NCBI RefSeq assembly: GCF_900156045.1
Contig: NZ_FTMX01000002.1
Span: 620,001 to 684,000 of the forward strand
Direction of reading: 5' to 3'
DNA length: 64,000 nt
Source: Peribacillus simplex
GTDB lineage: Bacteria > Bacillota > Bacilli > Bacillales > DSM-1321
This document shows, one piece after another, positions 55,797 through 64,000 of this stretch; within the stretch, counting starts at the first letter, position 1, and each line of letters starts with the position of its first letter. A program made the position numbers and the translations under genes. The notes beneath the pieces were generated by a model, which was not told the DNA's origin, searched no databases, and saw only the letters and a list, made by a program, of their open reading frames with translations.

Positions 55797-56192
55797 ATGG
55801 TAACAATTTATACTACTCCAAGCAGTCTAGCATGTCGTAAAGCAAAAGCTTGGCTTAAGAAGAACGAAATTTCCTTTAATGAACGCAACCTATATTCCCA
55901 ACCTCTTTCTATAGAAGAAATAAAAGAGATTTTACGTAAAACGGAAGGCGGGACAGATGAAATCATCTCAACCCGTTCCAAAAAATTCAAAAGCCTGAAT
56001 ATCGATATAAATAATACACCACTTAATGATCTTTGCAAGCTTATCCAAGATAACCCGGATTTACTTCGCCGGCCAATCATTTTCGACCATAAGAACTTGC
56101 ATGCAGGATATAATGAAGAAGAAATGGGACGCTTCCTTCCAAGGAAGGTCCGTCATGTACAATTATGGCGTGCAATCAGCCAATTGGCTTAA
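55797..56192 (+). CDS. Spx/ArsC-family regulator lacking Cys10
   Basis: A 131-residue Spx paralogue, exactly the length of Spx. It keeps [13 protein letters not shown] (with the Arg needed for RNA polymerase contact), LRRPIIFD and GRFLPRKVR. The redox CxxC of Spx at residues 10-13 is SLAC here: Ser10 and Cys13 only. It therefore cannot form the regulatory disulfide. It likely still binds the alpha C-terminal domain of RNA polymerase. ATG 55797 ([10 protein letters not shown]) follows GAAGGAG; an upstream ATG at 55770 has no RBS. Terminator follows. Confidence 0.88.
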   Translation: MVTIYTTPSSLACRKAKAWLKKNEISFNERNLYSQPLSIEEIKEILRKTEGGTDEIISTRSKKFKSLNIDINNTPLNDLCKLIQDNPDLLRRPIIFDHKNLHAGYNEEEMGRFLPRKVRHVQLWRAISQLA

Positions 56193-56213
56193 TAGTTAGC
56201 TTCACGCATAATA

Positions 56214-56249
56214 AGAGGGTTGTCCATTACATCGGACAACCCTTTTTTA
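56214..56249 (+). terminator. Intrinsic terminator after the spx-like gene
   Basis: GGGTTGTCC pairs with GGACAACCC, then six T. Confidence 0.9.
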
Positions 56250-57677
56250 TACCTGATCCGCTTTCTCTATGACAATCGTGAAGGTGGTGCCTTGTTCATC
56301 GCTATCCTTAAGCACTAAATCACCCTTTTGCGCTTTTGCGAGCATCTTACTGAATGGCAGTCCCAAACCTAAACCACGTACCTTCAACTTTTTGTTTTCA
56401 CCTCGATAAAATGGTTCGAACACAAATTGTTGTTCATGTTTTGGAATCCCCCGGCCACTGTCCAGTACATCAATGCAGATTCGTTCTTCATCCTTTTCAT
56501 AAAGGTGAATCGCTATTTTCCCTTTGCCATCAAGTGCATGTCTGGCATTATTCAATAGGTTAATGACGATTTGCTGCATCCGCAATGAATCAATTTGACC
56601 AAAGACCGGTTCATCAGGAACTTTTATCTCAAAAGCGAACGCTTGATCATCATCCTGGGTCACCTGCCAGCGATAGGCGATTTCCTTGATGAATATATTG
56701 ATATTCTCTTTTTGCAGCCGAATTTTAAAAGCGCCTGCCGATATGGCATTATAATTGAGTAAATCCTCTATCATACCTTGTAAACGTTGCGTTTCCTTTA
56801 AGGAAATATCGAGGAATTCCTTACTTTGCTCTCCCTTGACGACATCATCCTTAACCGCTTGTATCAGTCCGCTAATGGAAGTGACTGGCGTTTTCAAATC
56901 ATGGGTTACGCCTGCAAGCAATTCCGCCCGCAACTTCTCCATGACCTTCAATCGATTGGTCATTTCCTTAAATGATTCTATCAGTTCATAAATTTCTTCT
57001 TCCTTGATTTCCTCTTCCTCTTTGAAATGAATGTCATAGTTGCCTTCACGAACCTGGACAGCGGCGTTAGCCACATCTTGGATGGGACGTGAAATCTGCC
57101 TGGAAAGAAAATAAATGACTCCCGTTCCCAGAATCAGTAGGCCTCCAATCATGATCGCCAACAAGCCATGATCTTGGTTGATTTCCTTCAATGCCCCTTC
57201 TTCCTGTGCAATGACCACCCAGCCTCTCGTCTCATCATTAAACGTAATGGGGGATTTGACGACATATACTTTGTTGTCGGAAATCTTGACCTTCTGGATT
57301 AACTCCGTATTTTTCATGATGACGTCCGGGAGTTTATTTTCATCCGGATCTATATACAATTGTGGCATCGTATATATGATGGTGGCATCGGGATCGACGA
57401 TATAGATGATTGGCTGCTGGTTCAGATGAAGGATTTTCTCCCTTTCTTCTACAATTTCCGAAAGGATCGGTCCAACGACAATCTGACCATTTTCCTTAAT
57501 TGCCCGATCGGATGTTTCATCAGCTAAGTACTTAAGAAGGCTAAGCCGATATTCCAAAGCCGTTTTTTCCATCCACCATAAGGAAAAAACAGACAATAAG
57601 ATCAAACCGGAAATCAAGGTCAATACGTATCTCTTAGTCCAATAGCGTTGTAAAGTGGTTCTTTTTTTAGTTTTCAT
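56247..57677 (-). CDS. Two-component sensor histidine kinase
   Basis: A 476-residue membrane kinase. TM1 (about 15-35) and TM2 (about 172-192) flank an extracytoplasmic sensing domain with IIYIVDPDATIIYTM, dCache/PAS-like. HAMP follows (RQISRPIQDVANAAVQVREG), then HisKA with LAGVTHDLKTPVTSI, and HATPase with NLLNNARHAL, DSGRGIP and LGLGLPFSK. ATG 57677 overlaps the response regulator stop by 11 bases, so the pair is translationally coupled. The signal is unknown. Confidence 0.92.
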   Translation of the reverse strand: MKTKKRTTLQRYWTKRYVLTLISGLILLSVFSLWWMEKTALEYRLSLLKYLADETSDRAIKENGQIVVGPILSEIVEEREKILHLNQQPIIYIVDPDATIIYTMPQLYIDPDENKLPDVIMKNTELIQKVKISDNKVYVVKSPITFNDETRGWVVIAQEEGALKEINQDHGLLAIMIGGLLILGTGVIYFLSRQISRPIQDVANAAVQVREGNYDIHFKEEEEIKEEEIYELIESFKEMTNRLKVMEKLRAELLAGVTHDLKTPVTSISGLIQAVKDDVVKGEQSKEFLDISLKETQRLQGMIEDLLNYNAISAGAFKIRLQKENINIFIKEIAYRWQVTQDDDQAFAFEIKVPDEPVFGQIDSLRMQQIVINLLNNARHALDGKGKIAIHLYEKDEERICIDVLDSGRGIPKHEQQFVFEPFYRGENKKLKVRGLGLGLPFSKMLAKAQKGDLVLKDSDEQGTTFTIVIEKADQV

Positions 57678-58356
57678 AGACACTCAATTGATACCCCAAT
57701 CCACGCAATGTTTTTATTTCCCCCTCAGTTACAGGCCATGCATCTATCGCCTTCCTGATTCGTTTGATGGCCAGGTCCACTGCACGGTCACTGCCGTCAT
57801 AATCCATGCCCCACACTTGGTCGAGCAGCTGTTCTCTCGTGAAAATTTGATTAGGGTGCTTAGCGAAAAAAACGAGCAGCGACAAATCACGCGGCGTCAA
57901 GTTTATCTCCTCCCCATTCAAATGCACCATATAAGACAAATCATCGATGGTTAAACTCCCAAACTCATGTACATGACCATCTTCCGTAACTACCGATGAG
58001 GATCTTCTTAAAACGGCATGCACCCTGGCCACGACTTCTTCTGCAACGAAGGGTTTGGAGATGTAATCATCCGCACCTGACTTAAATCCCGATAATCTGT
58101 AATCGACATCTGTCAGTGCAGTCAGCATGATAACCGGACATGCATCGTCCTCCCGAATTTCCTTCAATATATCCCAGCCTTCCTTACCCGGCAGCATGAC
58201 ATCAAGCAGGACAAGGTCTGGCTTGGTTTCTTCAAACACCGGAATGGCCTTTAGCCCATCGTAAACTTGTACAACATCAAAACCTTCCCGCTCCAAATAT
58301 GCTTTCAATACCATCGAGATGGCGATTTCATCTTCTACTACAAGAATTTTCTTCAT
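57667..58356 (-). CDS. OmpR/PhoB-family response regulator
   Basis: A 229-residue regulator. Receiver domain: acidic pair EDE near the start, phosphoacceptor Asp in LVLLDVMLPG, Thr/Lys switch residues in MLTALT and YISKPF. C-terminal winged helix: LTPRDLSLLVFFAKHPNQIF and AVDLAIKRIRKAI. Partner of the downstream kinase. Start ATG 58356 follows AGGAGGAAT. Target genes unknown; the spx-like gene is convergent. Confidence 0.94.
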   Translation of the reverse strand: MKKILVVEDEIAISMVLKAYLEREGFDVVQVYDGLKAIPVFEETKPDLVLLDVMLPGKEGWDILKEIREDDACPVIMLTALTDVDYRLSGFKSGADDYISKPFVAEEVVARVHAVLRRSSSVVTEDGHVHEFGSLTIDDLSYMVHLNGEEINLTPRDLSLLVFFAKHPNQIFTREQLLDQVWGMDYDGSDRAVDLAIKRIRKAIDAWPVTEGEIKTLRGLGYQLSVYEN

Positions 58357-58599
58357 TTATGGATTCCTCCTTCCTGAATTATAGTGGAATCATTTTGTAT
58401 ATGCTAACCATTAAAAACACCAAGCATTTTCCCTCAATCTTACCCTTTTTATGTGTCAGGATTATGTTCGCAGTAAAATTAACCGATATTTTCACTTAGT
58501 AATTATGTGCAAGTGATCTCGATTCATTTTAACAGGAATGCAGCTAAATGGTCGTAAAAATCATCCAAGAAAGACCATGTTCTTCTTATTAAACTTTTA

Positions 58600-58632
58600 A
58601 GAGGCTGGCTCTATAATGAGCCAGCCCTTTTC
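58600..58632 (-). terminator. Hairpin terminator of czcD
   Basis: GGCTGGCTC pairs with GAGCCAGCC around a 6-base loop. The minus-strand T tract is weak (TCTTAAAAGTTT). Confidence 0.65.
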
Positions 58633-59557
58633 AATTACATGTCTCGTGTGGATTGGGACAGCCCGCTTCCTGTCTTTCCACTTGGATCGTGCTATGCTCG
58701 ATCCCAAACCGATCGTGAAGTAGTTTTTGCGCTTCTGCCAAAACTGAATCGTGATTACCGCTCTCATCTATGACAACATGGCAGCTCATTGTCAAAAAAC
58801 CAGAAGTGATCGTCCAGATATGGAGATCATGGACATCGGATACTCCGACCAATCCCATCAAGGATGCTTTCACTTCATCCATATCGACTTGGTCCGGCGT
58901 TCCCTCCATCAAGATATGGAAAGAATCCCTCACTACCCTAAAACCGCTTATAATAATTAAAATCGCGACTATGACACTCGCAATCGGATCTGCAATTCCC
59001 CAATCGAAAAAATAAATCAAGAGTGCTGCCGCAATGGCACCCACAGATCCAAGCATATCACCAATAACATGTAAAAAAGCACTCCGTACATTCAGATTGT
59101 CTTCCTTATCTCCGCTCATTAAAATCCAGGCCGCAATGATATTAACAAGTAAGCCGATGATTGAAATCATCAGCATTCCCAAGCTTTGCACCTCAGGTGG
59201 ATCCAGGAACCTCTTAATTGCCTCTACGAAAATGAATACGGATATGACGATCAATGTCAATCCATTCAAACAAGCTGCAATGATTTCAAACCGTTTATAT
59301 CCAAATGATTTGGAAGATGTCGCTTTCCTCTCCCCTAACCTTATCGCTGTATAACTAAGTCCTAAAGCTGCTGCATCGCTAAGCATGTGACCTGCATCCG
59401 ACAGTAAAGCCAAACTATTTGTCAAGAATCCACCAATGACCTCGACTATCATAAATGTGGAGATTAATAAGAAAGATGCCAACAATGCTTTTTTATTGTT
59501 AGAATGGTGGTGGTGTCCGTGCCCATGATCATGGGCGTGACCATGATGATGTCCCAT
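58631..59557 (-). CDS. czcD: Zinc/cadmium/cobalt efflux protein, CzcD-type CDF
   Basis: A 308-residue CDF antiporter. The cytosolic N-terminus is a His-rich metal-binding stretch (HHHGHAHDHGHGHHHH at residues 3-18). TM2 has ALLSDAGHMLSDAAAL (HxxxD site) and TM5 AFLHVIGDMLGSVGAI, both diagnostic for Zn-type CDF. The C-terminal domain includes HDLHIWTITSGFLTMSCHV. ATG 59557 follows GAGAGGAGGG; the longer frame to 59620 has none. Regulation by CzrA is common in relatives but no regulator is adjacent. Confidence 0.94.
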   Translation of the reverse strand: MGHHHGHAHDHGHGHHHHSNNKKALLASFLLISTFMIVEVIGGFLTNSLALLSDAGHMLSDAAALGLSYTAIRLGERKATSSKSFGYKRFEIIAACLNGLTLIVISVFIFVEAIKRFLDPPEVQSLGMLMISIIGLLVNIIAAWILMSGDKEDNLNVRSAFLHVIGDMLGSVGAIAAALLIYFFDWGIADPIASVIVAILIIISGFRVVRDSFHILMEGTPDQVDMDEVKASLMGLVGVSDVHDLHIWTITSGFLTMSCHVVIDESGNHDSVLAEAQKLLHDRFGIEHSTIQVERQEAGCPNPHETCN

Positions 59558-59723
59558 GCCATCCCTCCTCTCGGATTTGAAACTTATATATAGTATGGGA
59601 TAAATCCAGAATGGTTTCAAATGATTGCTTTCCGGGATTCCCTGGCAGAAAAAGGGTTATGGAAACAAGCAGGACGAGACCTTGTGCGAAAAACCAAAAT
59701 TCTGCCTTCAACCCATTCCAAGG

Positions 59724-59760
59724 TAAAAATAAACGCTACAGACATTTCCTGCAGCGTTTT
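59724..59760 (-). terminator. Intrinsic terminator of the 44-aa gene
   Basis: Minus strand: AACGCTGCAG pairs with CTGTAGCGTT, followed by TATTTTT. Confidence 0.8.
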
Positions 59761-59766
59761 CCCCGT

Positions 59767-59901
59767 TTATCTATCCTCTTGCATCGTATCATCGACAATT
59801 GCGTGCAGATCCTTATTAAACAATTCATCATTACAGACAAGACTATGGCGTTCCATCTCTTCCTGCTCTTGACTTACCTGTTTCAGTTCCTTTTCCTTCA
59901 T
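59767..59901 (-). CDS. Small hypothetical protein, 44 aa
   Basis: ATG 59901 follows GGAGGTAGGTT. The product begins MKEKELKQVSQEQEEMERH and ends with VDDTMQEDR. It is charged, probably helical, one Cys, no membrane segment. RBS and terminator frame it well. No family recognised. Confidence 0.65.
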   Translation of the reverse strand: MKEKELKQVSQEQEEMERHSLVCNDELFNKDLHAIVDDTMQEDR

Positions 59902-60000
59902 AACCTACCTCCAGCATCATGATGTTTTGCCTATTATCGTATCCACAGGCATGTACCTTTATGCTCAACATTTTCCCATACTTCAGCAATTATAAACGTA

Positions 60001-60744
60001 TTAAGCATGCTGCCCGCCATGGAAGGCACGTATAATGAATTCATGCTCTGGAACTTGTAAACTTTGATACGATAACAGGAACGACGTATTATCATAGGCG
60101 ACTTTTTCAAGCTTTACCTGTATACCGGTATTTTCAATCGTAACAATGGCATAAGGAGCAATTGGTTCACCATTGCAGCCAAGAGAACCAGGGTTCAGGA
60201 ATATCGTCCGGTCATTTTTAAAGAGGTGGATAGGATGATGATGTCCAAATCCTATTAAATCGTGATGTTGATCTTTGAAAAGCATTTCTAAGTTATTTAA
60301 ATTCGGTTCAACTATTTTACTAAAAGGATTTTGGCTTATGTGCTCATCCAATTTCTTCGATTCCAAGTGATAATGGGCGAAGTAAACGGAGTGATCATTA
60401 ATGATATGATGTATGGTTCGAGGCAATTTTTCCAATTCATTTATGAATTTCCGCTGCATTCTTTCAGCTATCCATTCATGATGCTCCTTTACATGAATAT
60501 GACCGTCCGGATGCGGCTCCCCGTTAATTATGGCCAGGACAGCTTCATCATGATTTCCAGTTATCATCGATAAATCATTTCTTGAAAATAAAAGTTCAAG
60601 GACTTCATTTGTATCAGGGCCAATCCCGACCATATCTCCCAAACAATAGAGACGATCTATATCTTCCCTTTGATCAATATCCCTAAGAACGGCTTTTAAC
60701 GCTGAAGCATTTCCATGCACATCAGTAATAATGGCAACTTTCAT
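60001..60744 (-). CDS. Metallophosphoesterase (YfcE/calcineurin-like)
   Basis: A 247-residue cytosolic phosphodiesterase. Motifs in order: DVHGN at residues 8-12, GDMVGIGP near 38, GNHDE near 64, FAHYHLES and GFGHHHPIHLF, giving the binuclear metal site. Similar to predicted phosphodiesterases of the YfcE/DUF of ApaH-like type; substrate unknown. Start ATG 60744, RBS AAGGGAG. Monocistronic. Confidence 0.88.
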   Translation of the reverse strand: MKVAIITDVHGNASALKAVLRDIDQREDIDRLYCLGDMVGIGPDTNEVLELLFSRNDLSMITGNHDEAVLAIINGEPHPDGHIHVKEHHEWIAERMQRKFINELEKLPRTIHHIINDHSVYFAHYHLESKKLDEHISQNPFSKIVEPNLNNLEMLFKDQHHDLIGFGHHHPIHLFKNDRTIFLNPGSLGCNGEPIAPYAIVTIENTGIQVKLEKVAYDNTSFLLSYQSLQVPEHEFIIRAFHGGQHA

Positions 60745-60867
60745 GAATTAGTTCAGCTCCCTTCCCCCACAATACACATGGTATATTATAACATTTAAAA
60801 CGAAATCAAAAAAATATTCGGGCTTATTTCCCCCTATTATCCTTGCCCATTTTTTATGAATAAGCAA

Positions 60868-60894
60868 ACACTTCGGCCTAGAATACATAGTATG
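60868..60894 (+). promoter_or_regulatory. Possible sigma-K-like promoter of the YjcZ-type gene
   Basis: AC at about 60868 and CATAGTATG at 60886 resemble the AC / CATAnnnTA pattern with one mismatch, about 70 bases before the small sporulation-type gene. Confidence 0.25.
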
Positions 60895-60960
60895 AAGTAT
60901 TCCCGGTAAAGATGTTTTGCTAGGTATGTAATTCATAATATGTATTGAGGAGGAAATCAA

Positions 60961-61104
60961 ATGGGTGGAAATTGTAACGATTGTTGCGACAGCGGCTTCG
61001 GCGGTTTCGATAACGGATTTGCATTGCTGATCGTATTATTCATCTTGTTGATCATCATCGGATGCAGTTGGGGATTCGGCGGCGGCTTCGGTGGATGCTG
61101 CTAA
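60961..61104 (+). CDS. YjcZ-type small sporulation membrane protein
   Basis: ATG 60961 follows AGGAGGAAATCAA. The 47-residue product has a Cys/Gly-rich start (GGNCNDCCDSGFGGF), one hydrophobic helix (FALLIVLFILLIIIGCSWGF) and a Gly/Cys-rich end (GGGFGGCC). This composition is typical of the YjcZ/YczN family of small spore proteins. Followed by a terminator. Confidence 0.85.
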   Translation: MGGNCNDCCDSGFGGFDNGFALLIVLFILLIIIGCSWGFGGGFGGCC

Positions 61105-61119
61105 AAATGACATAAATCA

Positions 61120-61149
61120 AAAAGGCGCCTGATCAAGGCGCCTTCTTTG
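61120..61149. terminator. Bidirectional intrinsic terminator
   Basis: GGCGCC stems with AA/TT flanks (AAAGGCGCC, GGCGCCTTC) lie between the YjcZ-type gene and convergent dedA. Confidence 0.75.
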
Positions 61150-61761
61150 TTATGAATTGACTTTTAATTTTTGTCTTTGCTTTTGTTTTTGAGTCTTCAT
61201 AATGAACCAAATGATTATAAGTGCGATGGGGATAAGCAAGAAATTCGCATATTGTGAAAAGATGGCTCCTGCCTGCTCCCATCTCGGTCCTAACTTGTAC
61301 CCAAGATAAACATAAACGCTTGTAACAGGAAGCATCGCCATATAGGTATATAAAATGAATTTCCAAATACTCATTTTCAATATTCCGCATGGTAGCGAAA
61401 CGGCGGTACGAATGCCTGGTACAAATCGTCCAAAAAAGGCAATTCCCCCACCAAACCTTTCAAAGAATCGGTCAGCCTTATTCAACTGCTCATCTTTGAT
61501 CAAAAAGTATTTCCCGAACTTTAATACAAGCGGTCTCCCTCCATACTTGCCTAAAGCATATAGCGTCAATGGGCCCGTTACCCCACCAAACGAACCGGCA
61601 AGGATCGTCAAGTATAAATTCATATCACCTTGATAAACCCAGTATCCAGCCAGTGGCAAAACGATTTCAGCAGGAATGAATTCAAAAGTCAAAGCTAGCA
61701 ACACACCGAAATAGGATAAAGATTTAAACGCTTCAATCATATCCATTATTAAAGTTTCCAT
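61150..61761 (-). CDS. DedA family membrane protein, second copy
   Basis: A 203-residue VTT-domain protein, diverged from the one at 28513. Marks: LALTFEFIPAEIVLPLAGYW, FFGRFVPGIRTAVSLPCG and MSIWKFILYTYMAMLP. Lipid-carrier flippase function is the family expectation. ATG 61761 follows AAAAGGGGAAACC; the frame to 61827 covers the leader hairpin and is not translated. A terminator-like hairpin sits in its leader. Confidence 0.9.
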   Translation of the reverse strand: METLIMDMIEAFKSLSYFGVLLALTFEFIPAEIVLPLAGYWVYQGDMNLYLTILAGSFGGVTGPLTLYALGKYGGRPLVLKFGKYFLIKDEQLNKADRFFERFGGGIAFFGRFVPGIRTAVSLPCGILKMSIWKFILYTYMAMLPVTSVYVYLGYKLGPRWEQAGAIFSQYANFLLIPIALIIIWFIMKTQKQKQRQKLKVNS

Positions 61762-61797
61762 AGAGGTTTCCCCTTTTCTAACTTTTATTACATATAA

Positions 61798-61832
61798 AAG
61801 GGGTGCTCCCAGACTGATTCTGGGCACCCCTT
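61798..61832 (-). terminator. Terminator-like hairpin in the dedA leader
   Basis: AAGGGGTGC(T/C)CCAGA stem: on the minus strand AAGGGGTGCCCAGA pairs with TCTGGGAGCACCCCTT (one bulge) and TTTTATA follows. As the upstream gene already has its own terminator at 61984, this one may attenuate dedA, or end a transcript from between. Confidence 0.65.
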
Positions 61833-61983
61833 GATTTCAAATAGGACATTTTCCATTGTATCACAAGTTCAATCACATTTTCCCAAAATGTTATCCTAAA
61901 ACAATGTACCTCATGGAGTCCATTTTATGTTTTCGGGCTATAGATTTGAAAAATGATCATATAATTTCAGAAGGTCCAGAAAG

Positions 61984-62020
61984 GAAAAAAGCTTGAGGAC
62001 AAATTGACCTCAAGCTTTCG
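61984..62020 (-). terminator. Intrinsic terminator of the second nitronate monooxygenase
   Basis: AAGCTTGAGG pairs with CCTCAAGCTT, then six T on the minus strand. Confidence 0.88.
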
Positions 62021-62076
62021 GTAGTTTACAAAGGAATAGACCCATGAACTAATGACAAGATTGGCTCCCTCCGCTC

Positions 62077-63048
62077 TCAAATCATAAAAGGGGCAGAGAG
62101 CCTGCTCAATCCATCCTCCATTTGTTTTTTCGCATCTTTCATCATGCCATCAAGTAATTCCTTTACCGTGGGTATATCGTCAATCAATCCAGCGACCTGG
62201 CCGCTGTTCATGAATCCATTGTTAACATCGCCGTTCATCGCCCCATTAATATGATGGACTTCAGAGGTCATTTCACGATAATTTACAGGAGACAGTCCCT
62301 GTTTTTCCAAATCCAGGACCTTCTCGGAATATGGGTCCTTCAATACTCTTCTGACCTGGCCAAATGTTCTGCCCAGAATTACCGTATCATTGCCCATCGC
62401 TTCGATTAGTTTCTGTTTATATGACGGATGGAACGGTGCTTCTTGTGTAGCGATCAGCCTGGTCCCTAATTGGACTCCTGAAGCCCCCAACATCAATGCC
62501 GCTGCCAAACCCTGTCCATTTCCTATCCCGCCAGCAGCCAAAACTGGAAGCGTCACATGCTTGCTGATTTGCGGAATGAGTGTAAAGGTCGTCATTTCCA
62601 GGTTCGAATTGATGCCGGCAGCTTCAAACCCTTCTGCGACCAACACATCAGCCCCTGCGGCTTGAGCTTTTTGCGCATGCTTGACCGACGCAACGATGGC
62701 GATCACTTTCACATTCTTTTTTTGTAATAGTGGAATGAAAGGCGCAGGATTTCCTGCAGATAAGGAAACTACAGGTATATCATGCTTCAGGACAAGATTC
62801 ACTAACTCATCAGTATATGGACTAACGTTTATTGGAATGTTCAACGCAAAATTGTTATTGGTTTTATCTTTAGTTTCGAGAATGATGGCTTCTACCTGTT
62901 CAGGATTCATGGTACCGCACCCAATTGTTCCTAGTCCCCCTGCATTGGATACTGCAGCTGCAAGACTTGCATTGCTTATATTCCCCATGCCGCCTTGTAT
63001 AATGGGATATTTTATCGCAAAAAGTTCACAAATATATTTCACTTTCAT
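62077..63048 (-). CDS. Nitronate monooxygenase / FabK-like flavoprotein, second copy
   Basis: A 323-residue FMN TIM barrel: YPIIQGGMGNISNASLAAAV, VSNAGGLGTIGCGTM, LVAEGFEAAGINS (no catalytic His after Gly-Gly here, unlike class I NMO), PVLAAGGIGNGQGLAAAL and GVQLGTRLIAT. It is closer to the FabK/NMO-2 branch and may be an enoyl-ACP or related reductase. ATG 63048 follows AGGGAGGGATG. Divergent from the carbonic-anhydrase-like gene, 75 bases apart. Confidence 0.85.
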   Translation of the reverse strand: MKVKYICELFAIKYPIIQGGMGNISNASLAAAVSNAGGLGTIGCGTMNPEQVEAIILETKDKTNNNFALNIPINVSPYTDELVNLVLKHDIPVVSLSAGNPAPFIPLLQKKNVKVIAIVASVKHAQKAQAAGADVLVAEGFEAAGINSNLEMTTFTLIPQISKHVTLPVLAAGGIGNGQGLAAALMLGASGVQLGTRLIATQEAPFHPSYKQKLIEAMGNDTVILGRTFGQVRRVLKDPYSEKVLDLEKQGLSPVNYREMTSEVHHINGAMNGDVNNGFMNSGQVAGLIDDIPTVKELLDGMMKDAKKQMEDGLSRLSAPFMI

Positions 63049-63122
63049 CCCTCCCTGTCAATTTAATGTTATACTATATTCATTAGAAAAACAATTCTGA
63101 CTTTTCAAAAAGGAGCGAGACT

Positions 63123-63635
63123 ATGATTATTCCGTATAATAATAAAAAACCATCCATTGATGATACTGTTTTCGTGGCACCTGGCGCTCATTTAATCGGT
63201 GATATTTCGATTGGGAAAGACTCTACCATTTGGTTTAATGCAGTACTGCGCGGTGATGAAGATTCAATTACAATAGGAGAAAAATGCAGTATACAAGATA
63301 ACTCCACCATTCATTTATTCGAAGGATGCCCAGTTGTAATTGAAGACGAAGTGACGGTTGGTCACAATGTTATCCTGCATGGTTGTAAAATAGGCAAACG
63401 GTCCATTATTGGAATGGGTTCAACGATATTGGATAATGTAGAGATCGGCGAAGAATGCATCATCGGAGCGAACACATTGATTTCCTCTGGCAAAATCATA
63501 CCTCCACGTTCACTGGTTATTGGTTCCCCTGGGAAAGTGGTTCGCAGATTGAATAATAAAGACCTTGAATTGATCCAACTTTCTATCGATACATATGTTC
63601 AAAAAGGGAAAGACTTCAAAGGGATACTTGATTAA
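63123..63635 (+). CDS. Gamma-carbonic-anhydrase-like protein (PaaY/YtoA type)
   Basis: A 170-residue left-handed beta-helix (hexapeptide repeats). The family metal site pattern is present: GDEDSITIGEKCSIQDNS, then IHLF, TVGHNVILHGC (two His). C-terminal helix VVRRLNNKDLELIQL. Relatives are carbonic anhydrases or the PaaY thioesterase. A PaaX regulator gene lies convergent at the edge, supporting PaaY. ATG 63123 follows AAAGGAGCG. Confidence 0.88.
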   Translation: MIIPYNNKKPSIDDTVFVAPGAHLIGDISIGKDSTIWFNAVLRGDEDSITIGEKCSIQDNSTIHLFEGCPVVIEDEVTVGHNVILHGCKIGKRSIIGMGSTILDNVEIGEECIIGANTLISSGKIIPPRSLVIGSPGKVVRRLNNKDLELIQLSIDTYVQKGKDFKGILD

Positions 63636-63663
63636 TTATTGCAGAAGTCGAAAATGATAATGT

Positions 63664-63713
63664 GAAAAGAGCTTCTGCAAGTCGTCATTAGCGACTGGCT
63701 GAAGCTCTTTTTC
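63664..63713. terminator. Intrinsic terminator
   Basis: GAAAAGAGCTTC pairs with GAAGCTCTTTTTC around an inner AGTCG/CGACT stem, between the convergent PaaY-like and paaX genes. Confidence 0.8.
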
Positions 63714-64000
63714 ACTTAATGATAAGTGGATGGTCCTTGGCATCATAGGTTTCGTCTTTCCGGCATAAATCATTGTTTTCCTGAAATACGCTTTCAAAGA
63801 AACGGCTTGCTGGTTCAGCCAAGACTTGATAATACTGGCTAAATAAAAGAGCAGCATGATTCCCATTCCACTTTGAAGGCAGAAGTTCCTTTGGCAGGCC
63901 CGGATCGATAAATAAAAATTTACGGTATTCATGCACCAAGTTCGTTCGTTCCACAAAACAATCGGCATCGGACATTTCGCCCCTGTTAATGATGCTTTGA
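63712..64000 (-). CDS. paaX: PaaX family transcriptional regulator, C-terminal part
   Basis: The frame enters from beyond 64000; it is open through the ATG at 63975. Visible part ends LVHEYRKFLFIDPGLPKELL, SKWNGNHAALLFSQYYQ, ASRFFESVF, the conserved end of PaaX. PaaX represses phenylacetate degradation genes and responds to phenylacetyl-CoA. This suggests a paa cluster beyond the window. Confidence 0.85.
   Translation of the reverse strand, partial: QSIINRGEMSDADCFVERTNLVHEYRKFLFIDPGLPKELLPSKWNGNHAALLFSQYYQVLAEPASRFFESVFQENNDLCRKDETYDAKDHPLIIK

Overview
This 64 kb window reads as chromosome of a spore-forming Bacillaceae species, most like Peribacillus or Bacillus simplex-type organisms. This is inferred from moderate GC content, strong AGGAGG-type ribosome binding sites, many TTG starts, a YjcZ-type small sporulation protein, an Spx-like regulator, a PbpG-like class A PBP, Mn-dependent pyrophosphatase and CspB/D-type cold shock protein. 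I see no rRNA, tRNA, CRISPR array, intact insertion sequence or prophage. Most of it is ordinary housekeeping and accessory metabolism in short operons separated by clear intrinsic terminators.

Layout. 0-8.5 kb: end of a class B PBP, CBS protein, glycerol kinase, AIM24-like protein, SDR, a phasin-like/UbiB kinase pair and a small catalase. 8.6-18.1 kb: an amino-acid and 2-oxoacid catabolism block with two Lrp regulators, an AhpD-like protein, a HisC-like aminotransferase, an APC permease and a complete four-gene 2-oxoacid dehydrogenase complex (E1a, E1b, E2, E3). 18.5-19.25 kb: four tandem copies of a 192-bp repeat; a diverged inverted single copy lies at 7.4 kb. 19.4-34.6 kb: isoaspartyl dipeptidase, an HPr-like protein without phosphorylation sites, class A PBP, universal stress protein, an orphan TPP riboswitch, CDF transporter, histidine kinase, two paralogous CNNM/HlyC transporters, DedA, YitT and AI-2E family membrane proteins. 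35-46 kb: regulators, acetyltransferases, nitronate monooxygenase, TrhO, Cu/Zn SOD and citrate transporter, with an unusual density of broken genes (DUF4083-like, GNAT, MFS, CdaR/PucR-like). A c-di-GMP riboswitch at 44.7 kb precedes a 64-residue zinc-ribbon-like protein. 46-64 kb: SulP transporter, PpaC, a cobalamin-riboswitch and NrdR-box controlled class I ribonucleotide reductase operon with a flavodoxin, Csp, an isolated ModB, an Spx paralogue lacking Cys10, a two-component system, CzcD, DedA, a second nitronate monooxygenase, a gamma-carbonic-anhydrase-like protein and a partial PaaX regulator.

The most interesting points are the three riboswitches. The c-di-GMP element carries mutually exclusive pairings reaching the RBS of an undescribed small protein. 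The TPP element has a terminator but no gene behind it. The B12 element sits with tandem NrdR boxes on a B12-independent reductase. The 192-bp repeat array and the cluster of single-lesion pseudogenes are also worth checking. All calls come from reading the sequence; no database search was run.
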